A DNA stretch of 64,000 nucleotides from Oreocharis arfaki (Eukaryota > Chordata > Aves > Passeriformes > Paramythiidae). The stretch covers positions 443,515-507,514 of the forward strand of contig VZRR01006745.1 of NCBI GenBank assembly GCA_013398015.1, in the 5' to 3' direction. Position numbers and translations under genes: made by a program. Below are positions 23,723 to 36,835 of the stretch, in pieces (within the stretch, counting starts at the first letter, position 1; every line of letters starts with the position of its first letter). The notes below the pieces were generated by a model. It was not told the origin of the DNA. It saw only the letters and a list, made by a program, of their open reading frames with translations, and did not search any database.

Positions 23723-26700
23723 CAGATTGAGCTGCTGAGGCTGCACTTGATGATCTCCAGTGGAGGAGTGCCAGTGGTGGTGGAGGGGGACTTGCCTGGT
23801 CAGTGTGGTGGAGCTGGAGACCCAGCTGCCAGGATCAGGTTGGGAGCCTGGGGTCAGTTTGAGAGCAGTGCAGGGAACTTTATGAAATGCTGAGCATTTT
23901 AAAGAAATCCTCTTCTTGGCACCTCTTGATGCCAACATGAGTCACATCCCTCATTCCAGGCAAGGGATCTGCAGCAGAAGGAAGGAAAGAAGGGAACTGT
24001 GCAGTAGGTAGAAAATAGAATAAGGACATGGAGGGTTGGACTGTGAAGGGGAGACCATCCCACCACTGCCCCCCTTTGTGTAGCATCCACCCTGCAGCCC
24101 CAAAGGGAGGAAGGAAGGATTCAGCCAGACTCCACTGTGCTGCCCGAGCTCTCTGGGCTTGGCGCAGGGTGAACCACTTGGTTTCTTATGTCAGGGACTT
24201 TCCTTTGACTGAACCTTGGAGAAATGGTTTGTACAGGTTACTGGACCGTTCTGACCTTTTGCCTGCTTTATCAAAGACCAGAGAAAAGATCCTGGAGTTG
24301 ATTTTGTGCAGGGCCAGAGACTGATTGGCCATGCGTGATCATGGCTTTGATAAAAGCCGAAGTCCCAGCTGAAACAATAAATTAATTTTGGCAGCTCAGG
24401 TACATATTGCTCTTCTCATTCAATAGCCAGTTCAGTCACTTTTCCACTTCCATCAGTGGCAAAGGGAGGCTTTGGGTTTGGGAAGTCCTGATGCTGTGAC
24501 TGAGCACAAGGCACTGGGGCATGGCACCTCCATCCTGCAGCAGGACATGGCCAGGCTGTGGAGCAGATCTAGGAAGGCTTTGCATGACTGGCCACATGAA
24601 TTCGAGCTGCAGAACACAGTAAAATTGTGTTGATAAATTATGATTCATAAAGCCTTTCTAATATGTTGTTATCTCTGTGGAGGGAAAAAAGGTTTCTTGT
24701 GAGCTTGGGATGCCTTGGTTGTACTTCTCATGCACTCTGCTCTCTCTCTGTCAAGACTTGATGCAAAAAACTCTGCTCTTTCCATTTTTCCTTTTTGGTT
24801 GATCTTCACACAGTGATTTTAACAGTGCACAAAGTTTTCCCCTTTCCCTTTGTATTTCCCTGAAGTTTTATGACCATTGCAAGCATCTAAAACACTCAGC
24901 AGGCAGAGTCACTGCTGTGACTCAGCCCCTCTGCTCCTTGCACAGTTCATTCTCTCATTCCCAGCTACAGGTATTCACTGGTACCTGTGAGCTGTCTCAT
25001 CAGTCCCAGCTGGTGATAATTCAAAATCTCTTTGTTCTATCTCATCATCTTTCCATGTTCCTGGAGGCCATCATCATACTTACCTGGCAGGTTTTTCCCT
25101 TTCTTTGGGAGTTTCCCCAACTGTGTCACCCATCTCTCCTCCAAATCCAAAGGCTGAAAACAAGGACCATCTCTTCGTTTACTGGCTGATGTGTCCTTAA
25201 TTTCCCAGGCTGGCCAGGGAACACGAGCAGTCACATCAAGTGTTTTGTTATCACAGGCCATGTGTTCTTCCCTTTTTATGGGATCACTGTAGTAAATACC
25301 TCACAGTTTCACTTTAGTTCTCTCCTGGATGGGAGGATTTCTTGGCTGATCATCTGAGATGAGTTACTGGGAGTGTTTTGTGCTGGGATGTGCTGCGGAT
25401 GTGGCTGGCAGTGGCTCGATGTGTCTCTCAGCGGTGGAGATACAGACAGCACCGTCATTTCTGCCTGTGATGTGTGGTGGTGGGTTTGTTCCTGTGCTTG
25501 TTGTGCCTTTGGCTGCTTGTTTGTTGTGGCCACTGTGTTTTCATGTTCTGATTCTGGGTTATCATGTAGCTGTGGAGACCCCCACTGCGCTCTGCCTGCC
25601 GTTGTTGTGGCTTCCTGCTAACCAGTGTTTGTTGTGGGGGATAATATGTGGTGATGTTTTTCGGCTTGTTCCTTTGCTCTGGCTGCTTGATGTTTGCATT
25701 GTAGCCATAGATTTCCGTGGTAGAATGAAGAACAAACAAGCTTTCCCTTTCTAGTCATTTGTGAAACTCAAACATGATCTGGTTCAGCACGACCACGAAA
25801 ACTTGGAGATCAAACCGAGTAAATTGAAAGTGTCCCACAACACAGAAATTCCCTCCTTCCGCCTTTCCCTGTTGTCTCTCCACAACCAGATTGCTGCTGC
25901 CAATTCCAAGCAGAAGGGAGGTTTGCCCACTGCTAAGAAGGCTGCTTGTGCTGCCAGTGAGTGGAGTGGGACAGTGGTGATGGACCAGTACCTGAGCAGA
26001 ACCTTATGTTTGGTAGTAGAAGTTTAGTAGGCTCTAAAATGCAAATTCGTGTCTTCGTCAGCCTAATGACTCCATAAATCCATTACTTTTATCATAAAAA
26101 AATAAGGTCTGTATCCTTGGAAATGGAGAGGAGGAGTGGGGACAGTGGTAGATGTTTATATCTAACTTTTTCATGCAAAGAAAAAATGTAGTATTCAAAG
26201 GGCTCCATTTTGGTGAGGTGAGCTTATGAGCTCCATTCCTTTTGTTTCCCTCACAGCTCCAGTGCCAAACGTCTCCCTTTACCTGTACAGATTAAATCAG
26301 GGGGGATCAGGGTTTGAAGAACCCAGCGTTTTTCCCTAGAGATAAACCCACTGGATAATCAGTGTGGGAAAAGGTAGCTGCGAGGTGCTTAAAATGAGAC
26401 ATTTGAAAGCTCCTTGTGAAGCCTTTTCCCCAAGTCTTTTCTTCTTATAAGAGTCAGAAAGCCCCCCTTTCCCTGCCCCAGCCATGATCAACAGCACTGA
26501 AACTCAGACAGTTGTAATCAGCCCTAATAGGAGCAGAGAAGCCAAGTGCCACGCGTTATTATGCCTCAGCCCCGGTGGTGCCGGTATCCGGAACCTCACT
26601 TGTGCTGGGATAACAGTAAACAGATGTCGGGGCACTGGCTGCAATACTGAGTTACCCTTTAAAAATCCAGCTTTGCCCCATGGATTTTTGCAGTTCTTGT

Positions 26701-27575
26701 TAAGGCCCCTTCTTACTGAATGCTTTTTCTTTCTCTCTCTTTCCTTCTCCTTTTCTGCGGGGTTATTTCATTTTTTGCAGGATCAGCTCCCTTGGCTGAT
26801 TCACCATGTGGCTCCATGAATAGTTGGATTGGCATAATTGAGGGGTGAACCGGATTTGGGAGTGAGTGGCTGGTGATTGAGGAAGGAGGGGGAGTGTGAT
26901 GGGATAAGCTGGGCTTACCACCGAGAGAAATGTTTGTGGAACCACGGCTTTTCCACAAGGAGCCACAAGTCTACTGGAGAAGTGGAGAAATGCTCCGACC
27001 ACTGGAGGGGTGAAACTCTGCTCCCCGGGCCAGATGCTGATATCATTGCTCCGAGAGTTTTGGCTCTGGCCCTGGCCTCGTGCAGATATGTGAACCCATC
27101 CCTCAGCACACTGAGCTCTTCGATGGGATTGGACACGGCATTCTGTAGGGTGACACTGCTCTAAATATCTTTGGCATCAAGGCAAAGAGCTCCATCAGCT
27201 GCTGTGGTGCTGAGTTGAGTCTAAAAGTCATGCTAAATTACCTGCCTAAAGTGTTATGGAGCTGGGGTGTTACTCCAAACCCAAATCTGGCAATTTTGAG
27301 GAGAAACAACCATTTTGTCCCTGGTGGGGTTGCACAGATGTTTGCTCTGTTGGGTGCTCCAACAGAAAAAAGAGGGGAGAAAAGAGAGGAGGAACCAGGG
27401 GTGGAAGCACAGATTTTAGATTGTTTTCAACTGGTTGTGAGGGAGCACCTCAAGGATTGGGTTTCCCATAACACCCAGCCCGGGGTGTCCTTAGGCAGCT
27501 GCCTTGGCCTTGTCCCCCACATTCCTGCTGCTCCCCTCGTGGTGTTCTTGCTGCCACAGAGTGAGCTGAGTAAAT
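23723..27575. other. Unique non-coding DNA, no gene seen
   Basis: About 3.9 kb without a CR1 fragment. Open frames reach 131 codons (25359-25754) in the G/T-skewed tract annotated separately. AT-richer unique sequence lies at about 24600-24900 and 26030-26200. No RNA gene or splice-bounded exon recognised. Confidence 0.5.
25370..25725 (+). repeat. G/T-skewed low-complexity tract with weak internal duplication
   Basis: The plus strand is dominated by G and T (tgtggtggtgggtttgttcc, gcttgttgtgcctttggctg, cttgtttgttgtggcc, gtttgttgtgggggataata). Two segments about 178 bp apart (about 25467 and 25645) share tgtggtg...ttgttcct...ggctgcttg...ttgt in order, suggesting an old tandem duplication. The strand asymmetry keeps two plus-strand frames open by avoiding stop codons. 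Confidence 0.4.
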
Positions 27576-27733
27576 TATAGACTCACAAGATAGTCTGAGT
27601 TGGGATGGACCTTCAAAGATCTTCTTGTTCCATGAGCAGGACACCTTCCACTAAATCAGGTTGTTCAGAGCCCCATCCAGTTTTGAATGCTTCCAGGGGT
27701 AGGGCACCTGCCATCTCTCTGGGCAACCTGAAT
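27576..27733 (-). mobile_element. CR1 LINE 3' fragment, minus strand, older
   Basis: 'tagtctgagttgggatggac', 'cttcaaagatcttcttgttc', 'gagcaggacaccttccacta', 'aatcaggttgttcagagccc' and 'ctctctgggcaacctg' follow the CR1 3' region in reverse complement with many substitutions and a deletion in the 'caacccctgccatg' part, consistent with an older copy. Confidence 0.85.
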
Positions 27734-29949
27734 CAGCTGATGCTGGGAAAAAATGAGCCCAGCAGCAAAGAAGAAAAGTTTTCCTTGCTGTTCTGATCCG
27801 TTCTGGACCTTCATCACTGCCAGATCTGATCCTGAAGGGAGCAAGGGATTATAGGCAAAGCAGCAGGAGGGTGAGCAGGCAGTGGTGAGCTCTTCCCAAG
27901 CAGAGAGAGGTTACATGAGTGTGCTGTGCATGAAGGAGGATGAGTCTGGCCCTTTGGAGTGACTTTTCCAGCAGCCAGGCTGCCAACACTTTTGGCAGCT
28001 TCAATTCAATGTTGTCGTCAGCTCTGCCCACTTCTTTGCAGGCAGCCCTGAATGCTGTAATTCGGAGGTGTAGCATCTTTACCCACAGAAGGTTTCTAGG
28101 AGCATCATGCCACAGAATGGCTTTCAACAGAGAGGTGTGGGCAAAGAGAAAGCATTTTGTTGGGTTCATGGGCGTTGTTGAGGGGCCCTCTCTGGAGAGG
28201 GAGGGCCAGGGCTCCTGTGCTGGAGCTCTCTCTCCTTTTCCCATGGCTGTGAGTCCACAGGGAGAAGCCGGAGAGCCGGGGATGTGCGTGTGGATGTGGG
28301 CAGTGACACATTCCTGGGGCATGTGCAGAACTCCTGCGAATGACCACAGCACTTTGCTGAGCAGCTACCAGAAGGTTTCTCACCCTTCCTCGAGGGAGGA
28401 TGCTGTGCTTCCAGAAAAGCCTCCCGATGGACGTAACAATGTTCGTCCGGTTCTGTTGTGACCGTTGCTCTTCCTGTGGCTGTTTTGCTCCTCATTATCT
28501 CCCTGGGAAGAGGTTGTTCTCTTGAGCAGCAATATCCCAGCCCCAGTTTGGTTCCTGCAGTGTCTGTGTTTTGTGGGACTGTTTCTCGTTTAGCAGCCGC
28601 CTCTGCAGGGGTGTGAGGATGCTCCACGCCGTGCCAGCGATGTCAGACGGGCTCTGCCCCCTGGTCTGGAGCTGCAGAAAATGTGTGAGAGATTTGCCTG
28701 CTGCTAACAGGCATTGTGTTTGCCTTCCTCTTTGGGGGTGGGAGAGATTCGGGGAGAGAAGTTAAAGAACCAAAAAAGACCTTCCAGTGGGACGTTGGGG
28801 CAGGAATGTTCCTGCCTGTGTTCCCACATTGTTCCCAGCCTTCTGCCAGAGTCCAGCTGTATGACACAGACCTCCAAAATGTGAGGTAGATCCCCCGATG
28901 AGTGACACACACGATGGCAACTCACTGCCAAGGCCACAGCCATCGGGTGGGTGCTGGAGAAAAGGGGGCTGGCCTTTCCCACAGCATGAGTTGGACCCTG
29001 GGCTGCTGCAGGGTTGGACCCAGACCCGTCTGTGGCCCTGAGGGTTTGTAGAAAGGTTTTCTCTTCTCAGCAAGCCTCTGAAAATTGTTTGCTGCTCTGT
29101 AGATAGCTGAAAGTGGTCACGGTGGGCAGGCAGGTAGCCCAGTGTCCCGGGCATTCTGGAGAGCAGAGGAGCCGGGTTCATGGGAGCAGAGGAGCTGGGT
29201 TCGCTGCTAATGCTTCCAGGGAGGGAGCTTGAGGAAATGCTCGGGTAGGAATAAGGAGAGCTGGCAACAAATGTGCATTTCATTTTATGAACATTTCATG
29301 GTGAAACTTAAAACTTCCACAAAATTTGGGGGACTGGATAGCTCAGGGGATTAGTAATGGGATACAGAGCCTTTCATCTCGCCAGTGCCTTTTCAACTGC
29401 AGCTCAAGTCAATACCAGTGACTGAAAGTTGTTACCATCTGATGGCTTATGTGCAATGAGTTGATGGTCTCAGTGCATTTCCTGGCAGTCAGGTATCTGT
29501 GGCTGACGCACACAAACACCCCAGAGAGCCTGGCTGCTCGCCAGCCCTGTTGGCAGCCTCTGCCCGCGGCTGGATGAGTCTAAGAGTGAAGTATCCCATT
29601 TGCTTTTAGCTGGGAGCTCTATCAGGTACTGTCCTGGCATGTGCAGCGTGTGAGAAATGCAAGGTGGGTTTATGTAGGCATCCTCCATCTGAGCTGTGGT
29701 CCTCCAGAAATACTGCTTTGTTGCAAGGGCCTCCTCCTCGGATGCTCATCCCTCAGCAAAGCTGTGGTGTGCAGGAAATTTGTGTTTTGCCAACAGAGGG
29801 AAGACATTATGGCACAGGGCTTTGTGTTTAAAATAATGTCACTGCTCTTCTGCCCCTCCCCAAAGTGGTTCTAAGTGGAACACGGAGCACATTTTAACAA
29901 GCATCTGTTTATTAATGTGTCTGGGATGTGACTCCAGCGCAGGGCTGCA

Positions 29950-30066
29950 CCATCATCTCCATTTCCAGCTGGGAAAACTGAGGCAGGGAGAAACCAAATG
30001 AAGGAGCAGCTCTTCCAAGGTAAAAAATTCAGGAGTTTGTGGGTGCTGACCCTGCGCCAGGTCCAG
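29950..30066 (-). mobile_element. MIR-like (or L2-tail) ancient SINE remnant
   Basis: 'atctccatttccagctggga' then 'aaactgaggcagggagaaac' matches the MIR/L2 core in reverse complement, in which '...ccccattttacagatgaggaaactgaggc...' is diagnostic. It is followed at the expected distance by 'cttccaaggt' (cf. 'cccaaggtcaca') and about 35 bp later by 'accctgcgccaggtcc'. MIR-type elements are ancient in amniotes and are expected as small decayed relics in birds. Similarity was judged by eye. Confidence 0.5.
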
Positions 30067-32274
30067 TAATGGATTTAGACCATCGGTGCGCTCTCTGCTT
30101 CTCCCGCAAGACATCTGCCCTCACTCCTTCCATCGTGGGTCTAAAAGCAGCCCCTCAGAGGAAGCCTTGGAAAAGGCTGTTGCTTTGGGGATGTGTCCTT
30201 TCCCCTTTATGCTGTAGGGACCTCGCGGTTAGGACGTAGTTTGGAACAAGGGGACTCCTGACAGAGGTGTTTAGCTGTAGATTTTGTTGGTTCTGTTCCA
30301 AGTCGTGGTGATGGGATGAAGAACTGGTGAAGATGTGGTTAATCCTCTGGTTCATAACCAGTTACCAGCCCTGGGACTGGTTGTGGTGAGACTCCCTCGA
30401 CACCAGCAGCAATCCATGGAGGAGCCATCTCCTGCTGGGGCGTGAGTACCCCCGTGCTTTGGTCGGGGAGTTCTATCCCGTGTCTGACGGGAGGATCCCC
30501 GGCTTTGGGGACAGTCTGGTGTGAACTGTTCCCTGCAGGAATCTCTGCACCCAAGTGGCAGTGGGTGGGATGAGTCTCCTGTGCCCCTCTGGCCTTTCCA
30601 CGCTCACACCGAGCCAGGCACAAGCGGGCCGTGGGTAAACAAATGATGTCAGCTCCCAGTGGCGTTATTTTTAAGCACTTTGTATATATTACTTGTCTCT
30701 ATGTATCTCTGGGCTGCTCTTGCTCCCCCTCCCGCTGTCTCTCAATCACCCTCAGGGCTTTTTTTTTTTTTTCTTATGGCTAAAACCAACCTCTGTAGAT
30801 TTGCTCTTGACAAAAATAAAGCCATCCATCTCCTTTGCCCTGCCACACTGTCATGTAAGCTCAGGAAAACGGGCTTGGTCAAGGTTTACAGTAGCTGTGG
30901 CTGCCTGCAGTGGGAAAGGCACTTATCTGTGAGGAGGGTTCGCAGTTCTCAGGAATGCATCCTTCCCTCGGACCGAGGGGGTGGCTTTTGTTTATCCTCT
31001 GGCACACAATGAAATGATGGGAAAACATGCTTGGATGCACTGCAGTAGTAAGGTGGGGCAGGGCAGTGGTTAAAAATGGAACGGAGCCTTTGATCCCTGG
31101 CCAGAGCAGATGACTCCCAGAGTTTGGGCTTTCGGGTGGACGTTGTGTTCTTTCTCTCCATCTCTGTGTACAGATGGAAGAGTTCCCCTCCTGCCTAGTG
31201 AGGGCAATCAATTCTCCCCTGGCAGGCTTAGGAGAGAGAGGAATTGCAAGTGAGGCTGGAAGGAAGGAAGTGGTTCAGGATAAGTGTCTGCCTCGGGTAG
31301 GTGCTGGAGGAAGGGGTGCGAGTCCGAGCCTTCCAACAGCCTGTGGCTCCCTGCAGCACACCCCAAGATCCCACAGCTCCACGACAAAGAGCAGCTGAGC
31401 CTCTGGGCTGCTGCCTTGGTGGGGCCGCAGGGGCTGGCGAGCAGTGAGTCATGACAGCGCCGGCTTTGGGACAATGTTCTTCCTGTTAACCTCCCCCACC
31501 ATCTCCCCCAGAAAACACAATGGAAACCCCGTGATCCAGGAGATAGCCCGGGGCATACCACAAGTCCAGAGGGTCCTCGCAGGAGGCTCCGAGTGCTCCC
31601 CAGATTTCCCAGCAGCCAGACCAGGTAGTAAATAACCACAGGAGCCCGAAAGATCGGAGGGGCGTGACAGAAGGATTACGTGCCTGCGCTTAGTCCTGCT
31701 CTCTCCTGGGTCTGGAGTGGGACGCTCAAAGGCTCTGGAGCGCTGACTCCTTGGAGCCAAAGTACATCATCTGTTAAGTCTCTGGCACGCCAGACTCGCT
31801 TTAGAGTGAGCAAATTGAAGGTCATCTCTCAGAACCTGGTTAATGCCAGATGCCAAAGTAGACAGAGAGGGAAGCAGAGGGATGATGGATACTCAGATGT
31901 ACAGATCAATGTACGGCTCGAGGCATGTTTGTTTCTGCCCTGGTTTGGTTTCTGTAGCTGAGGTGTATTGTTTTTATTATTTATAGTGTTGGGGGGAGGA
32001 ATCCCGTGTGTTTGAATTTATTTGCTGCGCCGTGTGGCTGATTTGGAACATGTCCTGTTGTGGGGTTTTTGTTATTCTTTTGCTAAGGAGCTCGGCAATC
32101 ATTTGGCACTGACTACAGGAAAAATAAAAGAAAAAAGTTTTTAAAACCCCTCCAGATTTCATTTAACCATTTACCTTTTCAGCACTTGGCCACTGTGCAC
32201 GTTGGGAATGGCCAAGGGAACCTGTCTGGCCTTGATTCAAGTGGTCTTGGGTGGAATTTTAGCACATGCCTGAG

Positions 32275-32390
32275 GGTGAGAGCGCCGTGCCAGCCCTGGA
32301 CACGGAGGAGGCTCCGGCCGAGGCGGCAGCGCTCCGGAGATGGAGCGCGGCAGCTGCCCCGCAGCAGCACGGGAGCTCGAGCCAGGAGGG
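32275..32390. other. Compact CpG cluster
   Basis: About 115 bp with many CpG dinucleotides (gagcgccgtgccagcc, ggctccggccgaggcggcag, cgctccggagatggagcgcg) between CpG-poor flanks. Too short for a classical CpG island. Could be a GC-rich enhancer or unmethylated patch. No promoter motif or exon was recognised. Confidence 0.35.
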
Positions 32391-32583
32391 AAAGAGGATC
32401 CATTACATTGCAAGTCAGCTTTCAACTCGCTTCAGGGTTTGAACGTGAATCATTCCTTCCACTGGGGAGATGATTGAGGACTCTGGGCAAAAAAACCCCC
32501 AAACCCATTAGAGAGCTGCAGAGGAGCATCCAAGGGGTGTGAGAGGGGACTTGGACCCGGGGACTTGGGCAGCTTGGAGGCAT

Positions 32584-32655
32584 CCTTCAGATGTTTAACC
32601 AGGAGCCTTGCTGTTCCCTCCTTCAGATGTTTAACCACAAGCCTTGCTGTTCTCT
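32584..32655 (+). repeat. 36-bp tandem duplication, two copies
   Basis: Copies at 32584-32619 and 32620-32655 both read ccttcagatgtttaacca at the 5' end and agccttgctgtt at the 3' end. They differ at three of 36 positions. The high identity suggests a fairly recent replication slippage or unequal exchange. Confidence 0.92.
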
Positions 32656-35600
32656 TTTTCTTGAGTAATTCAGGGTTCTGGACTGGTTTTCTCCTTGCCT
32701 TAGTGTGGTTTTTGTATCTCTGGCTGGCAAAAGAGACCTGTAATGCTACCCTGGGACTTTGCTTCTGAACCGAGCCACAGCTCCCCTGCATGGAGCCACC
32801 TCCATGTCTGCAGTGGAGGATGCAGGGCACTGTGAATTCCATATTTGGGGTACCACATGCAGACAGAGTTGCTATTGTAGCCCTCTGAAGAGGGGCTGGG
32901 GAGGTCCCAGTGCAGATGTTGATGTGGTGGTTGTCCCTCAGGCTGAGCCTGAGTCAAGAGGCTGGAGCACAACACGTGCAAGTGCAGGGCAAGGGAAGGA
33001 AACTTGCCTCTTCTGCACAAGACTTTCCTAAAAATCAGGACTCTGGAGGCACTGAACATTGAGTCTCATGGTTCTGGGCAGAAGATAAAGGTCATCCTTA
33101 AGCCTCAGAGCCCCTCAGCAATTCAGTTCTCAGTGAATTCTTCCTCCACAGTGCCCAGCGTCAGGGATTTCCCCAGTCACATCTTTCTGCAGCTGAAACT
33201 AACAGCTCAGGCTGTGCAGCCAAAAGCCAAATGGGACACATGTCCTCGGAGCACAGGGGACAGTTCTGGCCTCTTACATGTGCGAAAGTGGTTTAAATGC
33301 AGCACCGAGGCCGGGAAACCCAACCTGCATAGCCTGGAAGCTTCGCACTGTAAGTTGGCTGAGGCAGCATGAATTGAGCTGCTTCGCTGTCCCTTGGCAT
33401 GGACTGCACTTGTTTTCCTTGTTATGTGCAAACCTTGGCACTTGGCTACTCCTGACTTCTCGATGCTTTGGCTGAGTGGACACTTCAGGAGAAATCTGAG
33501 CTGGTGGAATTGCCCACCTTAGTGTCATTTCTAACTCTTCGTTTGGACTTGGGGGATTTGTTTCTCCCTTCAGGAAAGAGATACTGCTGCTGGTCCCTTT
33601 GTGTCTTCTCTTGCCTCGTTTCCAAGATATTTGAGGCGGAGGAAGTGCACAAATGCTTGGTTTTAAAAATGTGCAGCATTGCCCTTCCTGATGAGTTTTG
33701 AGGTGTGTGACTGTCAGCATCAACATGTGTATTTGAATTATTTTCTCAATCTGACTATTGGAATTACAGAAATTCCTCCTGACTTCCATGCAGGCTGGTA
33801 CGAGGAGACAAAAGGTGGCCCTGAACCACTCCAGACTCCTTGGATAGGAACCAGCTTTGCACCCTGTATTGTTTTGGAGTGACCCTCCAAGGTGCATTCA
33901 TGTTTCTGTGGCCAAATTCAGCACAATACTGTGGGTCTGTTGAGCGTGTTCCCGTATAACTGGTCCAACCTTTCTTCTCCCTCTGCTCTGTGTAACAGGT
34001 TACACTGAAAAGAAAAACCAGATTTTGAATAAAATCAAAACATTTTGCAGGAGTGTCAGCTTCAACTAAATTTCCTGGCAGATGACATTGGCATGACTTC
34101 CTTTGGCTTTCAGTGTTTTGTTTGCAGAACATCAAAAGGCTCCTTTCTCAATGGACTGGGGTCTTGTTGTTCCAGCAGCAGCATTTCACTTCATCCTGGT
34201 TCCTCTGTTGCTGTAAATAAGTTCTTCGGTGCTACAGTGAGCGAGGGGGTTGGTGACCCCACCTTTATGGATGATGCCTCTTCCAGAAGGAGTTGAGAGA
34301 CCATGACTTTGGAAGTGTAGGGTAGGGCTTCCCACCACCGGCACTCAGAGAGAGAGCTTGGGACAGGAACTTTACGATCTTCAGTTTTCAGCTCCGAAGT
34401 GTGACTGAGTTGTGCTCGTCATGGCAGGGCTTTGGTTTTACCAGAATGGCAAAGACGTGGTTTTCTTCCTAATGAAAAACTCTGGGACTTTCTACTTCAT
34501 GGAAAACTTCAAAATCTTGGCTGGGTTTTCTTCAAATGGGAATCTGAAGTGAGTTTAGTCATGCTGAGATTATGACAACGGTGAGAAAACCCTGACCTGC
34601 TCCTCAGGAAAGTCACCTTGGATTGCAGCCAATGGTGGTTTTTGGGGTTTGAACCCACAGAAGTGTTTGAAACAAAGATGTTTTCAAGGCTTTGAGGAGC
34701 ACAGCTCCCCCAGCTTTGGGGCTGCTGCATGTCCCATTTTTTCATCCCAACACTCTGCTTCAAGGGGTTTATTTAAATACATCTTGTTTAGATGCAGGAA
34801 GTTTCCCTGGAAGGGTAAAGAAGGATCGTTCCCCTGTGTTCTTGATGGGGAAGAAAGGCAGACTGAGCTGTGAAGAACAGGTGAAGATTCCTTACACTGA
34901 CGTGAGATGAGTTTTTGTTGCTCACTCTTTGGCTTCCAGGCCCATCAGTGTTTCCAAACCAAACCCCAGAGGATGATTTTCCCGTTTATGAGGCTGAATT
35001 GCTTGTCTGTGTTCCTAAATTCACTGCATTTGTTTGCTTCTCAGCCAACACCGTTTCTCAGCAGGTGCCTGTAGTAAAACCACAGACCTATGAATGAAAG
35101 CACAGACAGTTCTTTGGAGACACTTTATCTCCCTCGTCAGTGCCGGTGGGGAAGGTAAAGGGAATTCTCCTGCTTTTTTTCCTGGCTTTGGTTACAATCT
35201 CTTCTCAGGGCTGTGGGCCATTAAGCAGGGCATGCTCCTTCCCTTGTGCCTGCGCTCGAGGCTTGGGTTTACTCAATCCAAAGATATATGGTTGCATTTT
35301 GAATGAAAATTACATCTGAAACCAGTTTTATCAGTTTCCTGGAAGATGACAGGGAGAAAATATGTGAAAAATGTCTTTTCACCGCTGTTGGGATTTTTTT
35401 CTTTGTCCTTTGTCGCCCATTGCATCGAGCTTCCTTATCATTTGACCATGAGAAAATGTTTTCACCCTGTAAAAGAGAGGCCAAACCCTCACGGGTTCGT
35501 TAAGGGGTGAGTGGTGTGACCGGAGATACCTGGTCTGGAGTGTGAGGGAACGTCAGCTCCAGGACCTGCGCTTTGGGCTGGCTTTTATTGGCTTGGTGGT

Positions 35601-36835
35601 GATGCTTCAGGGCAGGGAGACAGAGACACGTTTCTCCTGCCTAACCCAGCTCTGCTTGCAGGTAACTGAGAGGAGCAGCTGGTGCCATTCCCAGCTCCTC
35701 ATTTCCCCACCCCTTGGACGGGGAAGAGCAGCAGGACTCTCCTCAGCTGCACTGGGGCTCGCAGTGTGAAGGAATGAGGGAGTATTTGACAGCCCCTGAC
35801 TCTCTCGCACAGAAACAGGGCAAGAAACCATCTCACTTGCAGTGACGTCCCCTCCAGGCAATATATTTTCCCTGTTTCTCCCAGTGGGTGCAGCTTTACT
35901 GTCTGTGTAACAACATATTAGTTAGGTCACTTCACAGCTATGAGGCTGTTGTGCGGATTCCCTCTCTTCTAGGAATTCTGCCGATGAATCATCAACACTT
36001 AGGGCCGGAGTTTGATGTCTTTATTCACACTTAATGCTCGTTCTTGGCCGCAGAAGTAATCCCGTGGAATCTGATGGGACTAACTGTGGAGTTAGATACT
36101 ATTAAATCTTCAGCCTTTTACCAGGAGTAATGGGTTACAGCCAGATCTGTGAATAAAACTGAAATGCAGTCCTGGCTTTCTGAGGGGTTAGGAGGGAGTA
36201 CAGGGCTGAAACGTTCCTGATGAAACCTAGACCCATGTGAAAATTCTCTGCTAGCTGGCTTTGTTGTAAAGCCTTGGATGTGATCCTCTGGGGAAGGGCA
36301 GTCAGACCCACCTGGCCTCACTTCTCACAGGGACCACTGGAGTTGGGAACAAATTACATCCCAGGGTGGGGGTTTTTGTTAGTTTGTTTCATTTGGTCAC
36401 TCTTGCTGTAATTAAGATGTTTCAGAACATAATTAATTGTCTTCTGAAGTAGTAGCTTTGTAATGCTGGGCAGGACAGGATGTTCTGTCTCATACTGAGT
36501 ACCACCATGTGGAAGATGCACTTATGGGATATGCAATCCTGGTCTCCAGGAAGGAGTTTAGGATTTCGTGAGGATGCTGTTTATTTGTAGGAAAGCATTG
36601 CTCTGGTCTCCACTCAAATTCTAGGTGGCTTTGCTGGAGTTGTCTGAATCTGAAGTGATGTGCAGACTTTAGCCTGGCTTTCTTGGAGGGTGAGGGAAGT
36701 GAGTACCATTAACCTAATTTTCCCGTGTGGAAAAGACAAGAAGTATTTGTTTGAAGAAGCAGCAGTGCTGTCATTGGTCTCAACTCTGTCTTCCTAATGT
36801 GGTGCTTGATGAACTTCAGATGTAACACCAATTGA

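Larger units (their letters stand above)
27734..36835. other. Nine kilobases nearly free of CR1, no gene seen
   Basis: Only a MIR-like remnant (29.95 kb), a 36-bp tandem duplication (32.58 kb), a T-run (about 30758-30771) and a CpG cluster (32.28 kb) stand out. Open frames reach 207 codons (33274-33897, minus) without any recognisable domain. Unique AT-rich stretches occur at about 31950-32180 and 33680-33780. Confidence 0.5.

Noticed and set aside
24028..24324. 98-codon plus-strand frame with a protein-like second half (LTEPWRNGLYRLLDRSDLLP)
   Set aside because: No recognisable family and no splice-site support; kept only as something a homology search could revisit.
33274..33897. 207-codon minus-strand open frame, the longest in the window
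   Set aside because: No recognisable domain, low-complexity-free but random-looking composition, overlapped by several other open frames on both strands, and no splice or start context. Length is within chance for 64 kb at this GC content.
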